From assembly GCA_023382975.1 (NCBI GenBank), contig JAHDXO010000083.1, forward strand, positions 1 through 38,433: 38,433 bases of DNA. Reading direction: 5' to 3'. A model generated the notes under the pieces. The model had not been told where the DNA came from. It worked only from the letters and a program-made list of their open reading frames with translations, and did no database searches. How positions within the stretch are numbered: position 1 is the first letter of the stretch; each line of letters opens with the position of its first letter. Source of the DNA: Pirellulaceae bacterium (GTDB lineage Bacteria > Planctomycetota > Planctomycetia > Pirellulales > Pirellulaceae). This document shows, piece by piece, positions 33,636 to 38,433 of this stretch. A program made the position numbers and the translations under genes.

Positions 33636-34754
33636 TTACTTTTTCACTCCGTTGACGCTCAGGGCCAACGCACGTATGTTTCTGTTGATTCTTGAAAATC
33701 CGCGTCTCAGGACGACGGGTTGCCCATTGTTGACGGCCAAATTCACGGCCCCAGCATCGTAGGGGATGCGGTGGGCGGCTTTCATGCCCACCGCCACCTC
33801 GGCCTGCTCGACCTCCAACTGCCGCCGTTGCCCGCACCCGTTCAGGATCAATTGCATTCGGTCCCGGCCGATTCCCAACTCGGCCATCGTATCGATCGTC
33901 CGCCGCGTGTTGCGGATCGACGTGTAATCCAGCCGGGCCACCAGCAAGATCAAATCGGACTGCCACAACACCTCGACCTGCTCGGGGGTCAATACATTGC
34001 TCATGTCGACCACGACACACGGAAACCGCACGCGCGCCAGCGCCAGCGCCCGCCGCACCCCTTTGTCGGTCACCCGATCAGCGTCGGCCGAATGCTCCGG
34101 CGCCGCCAGCAGATGCACACCGCTGGCGTGTCGGGTCAGAAACTGTTCGAACAAGGCGTGGTCCAGTCGAGCCAGATGATCGCACATATCCGCCAGCGTT
34201 CTGGCCGGGCGCAGATCAAACAGGGCCGTCTGGTCGGCCACGCCCAACCGCAGATCGATCAGACCCGTCTGACCGTGTTCCTGGGCTAGCGCCGTGCTGA
34301 TGCCCGCGGCCAACGTGCTGGCCCCGCTGCCACCGCTGGGCGCCATCACGGCGATGATCCGTCCACCGCCAGGCGCCGACTCGGTCCGTTGGCAGGCCGT
34401 TTGAAAGCGGCCCAGCGCGCCGGTCAACTCAGACTCCAATGCATCGCGGTCCAGGAATTCATCGGCGCCCTGCTTCAGCGTTTCCAGAATCCGTTTGGGG
34501 TCGTTGGCCGCACCCAGCACCAGCGTCCGCGCCTGCGGCGCAACGCTTTTTGTTTCGCGAAGCACGGTCCAGCCGGCATTCCAGTCGGACGGCATCACCA
34601 AGGCCAGCAGTTCCGGCCGGAGCAAGCTGCTACGGTCCGCCAGCACGTCCAGCGACACCAAGTGCCCCGCGGGGCACTCCATGCCATGCTCGACCAGCAC
34701 GCGGCGAATCCGCTGGCTCATAGCTTGTTCGTCGCTGGCAACCAGAACTCGCAT
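33636..34754 (-). CDS. tadZ: TadZ/CpaE-like localisation protein with degenerate P-loop
   Basis: The 372-residue product has a receiver-like domain (MRVLVASDEQAMSQRIRRVL to LKQGADEFLDRDALESEL) and a MinD/ParA-like ATPase domain (IIAVMAPSGGSGASTLAAG, TGLIDLRLGVAD, FPCVVVDMSNVL). TadZ places the pilus machine at its site in the cell. The P-loop (138-147) reads APSGGSGAST, so both the signature Lys and the Walker A Lys of MinD-type ATPases are missing; ATP hydrolysis is doubtful, as in several TadZ proteins. The receiver lacks a clear acidic pocket. ATG 34754 has agagga upstream. It ends before the repeat-filled spacer that precedes tadA. Confidence 0.9.
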   Translation of the reverse strand: MRVLVASDEQAMSQRIRRVLVEHGMECPAGHLVSLDVLADRSSLLRPELLALVMPSDWNAGWTVLRETKSVAPQARTLVLGAANDPKRILETLKQGADEFLDRDALESELTGALGRFQTACQRTESAPGGGRIIAVMAPSGGSGASTLAAGISTALAQEHGQTGLIDLRLGVADQTALFDLRPARTLADMCDHLARLDHALFEQFLTRHASGVHLLAAPEHSADADRVTDKGVRRALALARVRFPCVVVDMSNVLTPEQVEVLWQSDLILLVARLDYTSIRNTRRTIDTMAELGIGRDRMQLILNGCGQRRQLEVEQAEVAVGMKAAHRIPYDAGAVNLAVNNGQPVVLRRGFSRINRNIRALALSVNGVKK

Positions 34755-34783
34755 GATATCCGTCCTCTTGGATTCCAGCACGG

Positions 34784-35686
34784 TCATCGGTTGGTTTCCG
34801 TTCCCGTCAACAGCACCCGGCCTCGCTGGGTACCGCGCAAGGTGACGATCCACGTCGACTCCGGCTTTTCGACCAGCGGCGGGCTGACCACGACTTTCAT
34901 GCCTGGCGGCGGCGCCACGTCGCCGTCCAGGAACATCGGCGTTTCATTGGGCGGCATCGCCAGCCGGCGGATGTCCGTCAGGGTCGCCGGCGCGACATCG
35001 GCATCGGCCATGTCGGACGAATTGCGCAAGGCAAAACTGAGCGTGCCCATGTTCTGGGCCAAGTCGAGCACGTTGGCCTGGTCTGGCGTCACTTGCAACG
35101 TGACGCAGGTCAGCTTCTTCGGGTCGAACTGGTTGGTGTCCGGGGCTTCCTGCATTTCGTCGACCGCCATCACTTCGACGGCTTGCATCAGTGTCGTCGT
35201 GCTGCCGCCGCCCGTTTCGTCGCCGCGCCCGCTGGCCCGCAGATTGAACAACACGTCCACCTTGCTGCCGGGCAGCACGAAGCCGCCCACGTTGGTATTG
35301 ACCCGCGAGGCCACGATCGTGATGGCCCTCATGCCCACGGGGATCACCGGCGCCAAGCCGAAACCCGCGCCGGGTTTGGCCAGTTTGACTTCGCGGACCA
35401 ATTCGCCCGCCAGGATTCGCCCCGCGGCGGCCCGCCCCTTCGAGGCTTCGAGGGTCCTCAGCGTATCGGGCGGAGCAAAGCCCTTGGGCCACTCGCGCAC
35501 CTCGACATCGGCCTCGGTCACCATCTGGCCCCGTTCCAAGTTGCTGATCGCGATCAGAACGGGTTCCAGTTGCGAGACGTCCACCGTCTGCGCACTCTTC
35601 GGCCGATTGGATTGCAGCACGCCGACCGCCATGCCGGCGCCGCTGAGCAGCGCCAGAAAGACCACTAGAATTGTCCGCGTACTCAT
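34784..35686 (-). CDS. cpaB: Flp pilus assembly protein CpaB/RcpC
   Basis: The 300-residue product has one N-terminal membrane helix (MSTRTILVVFLALLSGAGMAVGV), then a SAF domain (VLIAISNLERGQMVTEADVEVREWPKG, AGELVREVKLAKPGAG) and the CpaB C-terminal domain (AITIVASRVNTNVGGFVLPGSKVDVLFN). CpaB sits in the periplasm and links to the secretin, probably touching peptidoglycan through the SAF part. The tail (MKVVVSPPLVEKPESTWIVTLRG) is longer than minimal. Gggag precedes the ATG. Usually the secretin gene follows cpaB directly; here tadZ does, 30 bp away. Confidence 0.93.
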   Translation of the reverse strand: MSTRTILVVFLALLSGAGMAVGVLQSNRPKSAQTVDVSQLEPVLIAISNLERGQMVTEADVEVREWPKGFAPPDTLRTLEASKGRAAAGRILAGELVREVKLAKPGAGFGLAPVIPVGMRAITIVASRVNTNVGGFVLPGSKVDVLFNLRASGRGDETGGGSTTTLMQAVEVMAVDEMQEAPDTNQFDPKKLTCVTLQVTPDQANVLDLAQNMGTLSFALRNSSDMADADVAPATLTDIRRLAMPPNETPMFLDGDVAPPPGMKVVVSPPLVEKPESTWIVTLRGTQRGRVLLTGTETNR

Positions 35687-35747
35687 GAGTGTACTCCCAA
35701 CATAAATCCGGCCTTACCACAGCCGCCACAACATGTATGCGTCTTTC

Positions 35748-36374
35748 TTATCCCCAGCCCCGCGCTCCGACCGCGAGGACGATGATGGCAATCAGCGCCG
35801 TGCCTGCGGCGGTGGGATTCAGCGTTGCGGCAGTGGCCGCTACCGCGACGACCCCGATGGCGATCATCACGGCGAAAGGCATGACGTGGCAGCTACGATC
35901 GGGACGCTCGGCGGCCACCGACACCGACTCGCTTCGGGCGATATGCCGTCCCAGCGTCAGCAGTTGCACGAAGGTCACGCGCAGGATTGCGGGGATTTGG
36001 CGCCATCGGCCCTGCGCGACGATCGCGGCCAGCGAATAGAATCCCGCCAGGACGCCCGCGACACAGAAGACGTACAGCGTATTCGTGCCGCCGATCCAGG
36101 CTCCGACCGCCGCCAGCAGCTTGACGTCACCGGCTCCCATCACCCCCATGACAAAGAAGACAGCGAGAACGCCAAATCCGACCGCGACGCCCAGCAAACT
36201 GTACTCCAGGCCCTCGCCCGCGATCGCGTGAAATCCCATGCCCGACAGGCCCAACGGAATCGTGAGGGCATTCGGGACGCGAAAGAGACGAAAGTCGAAC
36301 ACGGCGGCCACCATGGCCGTTGCGATGGTCACCACAAAGGCGACCGAACCCACGCTCATCCAGTCGAGAATCAT
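35748..36374 (-). CDS. cpaA: Prepilin peptidase, A24 family (CpaA/TadV), second copy
   Basis: The 208-residue membrane protein has about six helices and both catalytic aspartates: D27 in DFRLFRVPN and D83 in MGAGDVKLL (GxGD). It cleaves leader peptides of Flp pilin and TadE-type pseudopilins at the inner membrane. It is strongly similar along its length to the gene just upstream (GRHI(A/S)RS(E/D)S, HVMPFAVMIAIGV), so the two arose by tandem duplication. It has an extra C-terminal helix (TAAGTALIAIIVLAVGARGWG). agaggg precedes the ATG. Confidence 0.93.
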   Translation of the reverse strand: MILDWMSVGSVAFVVTIATAMVAAVFDFRLFRVPNALTIPLGLSGMGFHAIAGEGLEYSLLGVAVGFGVLAVFFVMGVMGAGDVKLLAAVGAWIGGTNTLYVFCVAGVLAGFYSLAAIVAQGRWRQIPAILRVTFVQLLTLGRHIARSESVSVAAERPDRSCHVMPFAVMIAIGVVAVAATAATLNPTAAGTALIAIIVLAVGARGWG

Positions 36375-36410
36375 GACTCGCCCTCTTGCGCAGCCCTCTG
36401 TTCGAGATCC

Positions 36411-36983
36411 CTAATACGATTTGAACTCCCACACCGCGACGAACACCACCCCGATCGCGATCATCACCGCAAACGGCATGACGTAACGGGCCCGATCGAC
36501 CCGCTGGGTAGCCTCGGCAAGCGACGCCGAGTCGGAACGCGAAATGTGACGCCCCAACGTCATCATCTGCAACAGGCAGACCTGGAAGATCACGGGCACG
36601 ACACGCAGCCGGCGCTGCCAAGCAAGTGCCGCGAGCGAGTGAATCCCCGTGGCAATCCCCGCGACGCAGAAGACATAAAGGACGCTCGTTCCGCCAATCC
36701 AGGCTCCCACCGCGGCCAGCAGCTTCACATCGCCGGCGCCCATGACACCCGTGATGTAGAACACCAGCAGCACCGCGATCCCGACGGCGATTCCGCCGCC
36801 GCTGAACTGCAGTCCCGTCAGGCCGCCAGCGATCGCATGAAAGACCAAACCCGAGATGCATAGAGGAAACGTGAGGGTGTTCGGCACGCGGAACCGCCGG
36901 AAATCAATGATCGCGGCAACCAGCGCCATCACCGTCGTGACCACAAAGGCAAGCAGCGTTGCGTGTTCTCCGAGGATGCTCAT
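36411..36983 (-). CDS. cpaA: Prepilin peptidase, A24 family (CpaA/TadV), first copy
   Basis: The 190-residue membrane protein has D27 in DFRRFRVPN and D85 in MGAGDVKLLAAVGAWIGG, the two aspartates of type IV prepilin peptidases. It lacks the N-methyltransferase domain of PilD, as is normal for Tad systems. ATG 36983 (MSILGEH) is chosen, with ggaaagga upstream; 13 further codons upstream in the same frame look like leader sequence. It lies between flp and its tandem duplicate. The two could divide the work between Flp and the pseudopilins. Confidence 0.93.
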   Translation of the reverse strand: MSILGEHATLLAFVVTTVMALVAAIIDFRRFRVPNTLTFPLCISGLVFHAIAGGLTGLQFSGGGIAVGIAVLLVFYITGVMGAGDVKLLAAVGAWIGGTSVLYVFCVAGIATGIHSLAALAWQRRLRVVPVIFQVCLLQMMTLGRHISRSDSASLAEATQRVDRARYVMPFAVMIAIGVVFVAVWEFKSY

Positions 36984-37190
36984 GGTATTTCCTTTCCCGA
37001 AATTTCCGTTCGATGAACGCACGCATCCCGGGAAGTCGCGATTTGCCGGGCCTACCTACCCCCCGACACGAATTGCGCGAGCAAACCGGCTGCTACAACG
37101 AGTACGGCCATCCAGCCCAAATATGACGAATACATGGTGTCACCGATCTGAAAATGCCTACGTCAAGCCGACAGCACACTCGCCATTACC

Positions 37191-37229
37191 AAGGCGGATT
37201 CCAGAGCAAGAATCGCCGAAATCCGCCTT
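37191..37229 (-). terminator. Hairpin downstream of flp
   Basis: Arms aaggcggat (37191-37199) and atccgcctt (37221-37229) are perfect 9-bp inverted repeats with a 21-nt loop. They start 37 bp after the flp stop and lie before the prepilin peptidase genes. No T-run follows, so it may be a partial terminator or an mRNA-stabilising stem that keeps pilin mRNA higher than the rest of the operon. Confidence 0.45.
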
Positions 37230-37265
37230 GCGATAGTAACGCGCGAGAAATGCGCGCGAGCTGAC

Positions 37266-37439
37266 TCAAGGTGTCGTCTTCAACTCATCGTTCACCTCGC
37301 TGAACTTCGCGTTCATGTTCGTCCCAATCAGGCCGACCACCGTAATCAGGACGACCGCGATCAGGGCGACCATCAGGCCGTACTCGATCATCGTGGCGCC
37401 TTCTTCTTCCCGCAGAAAATTCTTCACGTACGTCAACAT
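37266..37439 (-). CDS. flp: Flp/Fap-type pilin
   Basis: This 57-residue major pilin of the Tad pilus starts MLTYVKNFLREEEGATMIEY. The leader ends at Gly14, giving Ala15 as the mature N terminus with Glu19 at +5 and Tyr20 at +6, the defining Flp motif. The hydrophobic helix GLMVALIAVVLITVVGLIG follows, with a short polar tail (NMNAKFSEVNDELKTTP). Size and motif are classical. Gcgaggag is about nine bases before ATG 37439. The frame is open far upstream, but that part is not pilin. It is the first gene of the Tad run, with a sigma-54-like promoter about 115 bp upstream. Confidence 0.96.
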   Translation of the reverse strand: MLTYVKNFLREEEGATMIEYGLMVALIAVVLITVVGLIGTNMNAKFSEVNDELKTTP

Positions 37440-37552
37440 GGCACAAACTCCTCGCAAGAAACAGGTTGAAAAAACACGGAAACCGATCACAAGCCTGACT
37501 CGCCCGCCGAATCCGGCTTGCGTTATCGTCCGCTTGTCGAAAGGAAGGCAAT

Positions 37553-37568
37553 TGCACGACGCGTGCCA
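37553..37568 (-). promoter_or_regulatory. Sigma-54 (RpoN) promoter-like site upstream of flp
   Basis: On the minus strand the site reads TGGCACGCGTCGTGCA. The sigma-54 consensus is TGGCACG, four bases, TTGCA; only one consensus base differs (G for the first T of TTGCA), and the invariant GG and GC have the exact -24/-12 spacing. The start point would be about 100 bp upstream of the flp ATG. The site is also partly palindromic, so an operator or chance match is possible. Confidence 0.55.
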
Positions 37569-37883
37569 AGTGACCGCACGACGGAACGGAAGCTGGAAAA
37601 AAATGCGGAGCCCTGCGGCGACGCGGTCCGAAACGCCGTATTTCCCGGTGTTTCTTCGTGGGGAACCGCAATTCGCCGCGCCGCACGACGCAGACATTTC
37701 CACTGCTTGGACCGCGGCGTCAACCGAGTTGTAAACCACCGGTATTCGCCGGGCGCTAACCGGAGCGCTGCGAAACGGTTTACGGTGGGCTCGAAGCCAA
37801 GGAGCGGCGACTAGTCCGTGTTCGTCGCCGGAGAATGACTTCCGATTCCTGTTTCATGGCCGAACAACGTGAGCCGCAAGGCG

Positions 37884-38003
37884 CTAGCCCGGATTTTTCA
37901 CGGGGGCGCGTTGTAGCACAGGCAGCTTGCCTGTGCTCCCCAAATACAGGCTGGCAGCCTGTACTACGGCCCCGCGGAGCACTTCGTGAATAATCCGGGC
38001 TAG
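37884..38003. repeat. MITE-like element: 19-bp outer inverted repeat around GTAG, two stem-loops, CTAC
   Basis: Outer arms ctagcccggatttttcacg (37884-37902) and cgtgaataatccgggctag (37985-38003) are inverted repeats with one mismatch. The core runs GTAG (37913-37916), stem-loop gcacaggca/tgcctgtgc (37916-37936), spacer tccccaaa, stem-loop tacaggct/agcctgta (37945-37963), CTACGG (37964-37969). The layout matches the elements at 5868-5974 and 16775-16829, although the stem sequences are unrelated. Confidence 0.85.
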
Positions 38004-38053
38004 CCGCGGGTTTCTGCGGGAATGCGTGGCCAAGCATCGTTCGGATTTTCAAT

Positions 38054-38106
38054 GTGGTCATCACGCTCCGCCGTGATTGTCTGTCGTCACGGCGGAGCGT
38101 GACCAC
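38054..38106. repeat. Inverted repeat with acgctccgccgtga arms
   Basis: Left arm gtggtcatcacgctccgccgtga, near 38054-38076, and right arm tcacggcggagcgtgaccac (38087-38106) are inverted copies apart from a 3-nt insertion in the left arm. It lies about 95 bp upstream of the small plus-strand gene and is another intergenic palindrome of this genome. Confidence 0.85.
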
Positions 38107-38200
38107 GACGGATTTGGCGACCCGTTCATTGGCGCGCCAATTGCCCTCCCTTCCATGAGCGCTTCTAGAATCCGCTTTCTCCTCATCGAGGATCTCGAGC

Positions 38201-38359
38201 ATGTTCCCCGAGGTACGCATCCCCTGGCTGCTGGTCGCGGCCGTGCTGGTGGTGGCATTGACGATGATGGGCAGTACGCACCTGGCCGAGGCCGGACGCG
38301 ATACGGCCGACCGGATATTCCTCCAGCCGATCGAACGTGTACTGCGTTTCGTCTGGTGA
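38201..38359 (+). CDS. Small membrane protein (52 residues), unknown function
   Basis: A short frame from ATG 38201 to TGA 38357-38359 encodes MFPEVRIPWLLVAAVLVVAL followed by TMMGSTHLAEAGRDTADRIF and a tail ending ERVLRFVW. It has one hydrophobic helix and an amphipathic C-terminal helix. gagga lies about nine bases before the ATG. The frame is short but has a plausible start and a membrane helix, so I consider it probably real. I do not recognise the family. Confidence 0.5.
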   Translation: MFPEVRIPWLLVAAVLVVALTMMGSTHLAEAGRDTADRIFLQPIERVLRFVW

Positions 38360-38433
38360 CGGGGCGTTCCAGTACACCGTCGCCTTCGGAGGCTGCTGAA
38401 AAAGTCGTGGGGTAAGCTTCCAGCTTGCCAAAT
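38360..38433. other. End of window, possible start of a repeat element
   Basis: After the small gene there is gctgctgaaaaagtcgtggg and then gtaagcttccagcttgcc, which resembles the first stem of another GTA-type palindromic element cut by the window end. No gene is supported. Confidence 0.3.

Larger units (their letters stand above)
37440..38200. other. 760-bp gene-free region upstream of flp
   Basis: This region separates the minus-strand Tad operon from a short plus-strand gene. It holds the flp ribosome binding site and leader, a sigma-54-like site (37553-37568), a composite palindromic element (37884-38003) and a further inverted repeat (38054-38106). I see no protein gene I can support. 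Confidence 0.65.

Noticed and set aside
37440..37739. Longer form of the Flp pilin starting upstream of 37439
   Set aside because: The ATG at 37439 has a strong ribosome binding site and gives the standard short leader; the upstream part is unlike any pilin.
38077..38415. Overlapping long frames around the small gene at the right end
   Set aside because: They have repeat-derived, Arg-rich sequence with no ribosome binding site, whereas the 52-codon frame has a membrane helix and a plausible start.

Overview
The window looks like a piece of a planctomycete chromosome (phylum Planctomycetota, probably near the Pirellulales). The reasons are the high G+C content, a serine/threonine-kinase-like membrane protein with the N-terminal layout common in that phylum, a Tad/Flp pilus locus, and spacers full of palindromic repeats. 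This is inference from gene content; no rRNA or other marker gene is present and I see no tRNA.

Positions 1 to about 16.8 kb hold mixed housekeeping genes on both strands. In order they are: the 3' end of an unrecognised gene with a 21-bp tandem repeat; a GH13 alpha-amylase coupled by a 4-bp overlap to a GroES-like protein; divergently from these, a Ski2-like helicase followed by an isocitrate-dehydrogenase-family enzyme; a GGDEF protein; pyrB (aspartate carbamoyltransferase) overlapping a UbiA-type prenyltransferase, then pgsA (phosphatidylglycerophosphate synthase) and a CPBP membrane protease; a secreted Cys-rich protein with ten PVQK-type hexapeptide repeats; a histone-deacetylase-fold hydrolase paired with an alpha/beta hydrolase whose catalytic residues are altered; and a 992-residue membrane pseudokinase.

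From 16.8 kb to 37.4 kb nearly everything is on the minus strand, and most of it is one Tad (tight adherence, Flp type IVc pilus) locus. In transcription order it reads Flp pilin, two tandem prepilin peptidases, CpaB, TadZ/CpaE, TadA/CpaF, TadB, TadC, TadE and TadG. About 7.5 kb of other genes follow: a small secreted protein, an alkaline-phosphatase-superfamily membrane enzyme with lower G+C, a GT-C-like membrane protein, a plus-strand seven-repeat RCC1-like secreted protein, and an antitoxin-like/HNH pair. After them come the CpaC/RcpA secretin, a small secreted protein and a TPR lipoprotein. A good match to a sigma-54 promoter lies upstream of flp.

The most unusual content is the set of palindromic elements. 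One family has three copies, each exactly 73 bp, with 20-bp arms and 33-nt loops that differ. A second class has three members with one layout, GTAG, stem-loop, short spacer, stem-loop, CTACGG, but unrelated stem sequences. Two of these sit inside longer inverted repeats, and two lie at gene ends so that the element or its flank supplies the stop codon. Further hairpin families fill the spacers inside the Tad locus. A second unusual point is the antitoxin-like/HNH pair, whose reading frames are continuous and separated only by one TGA codon.
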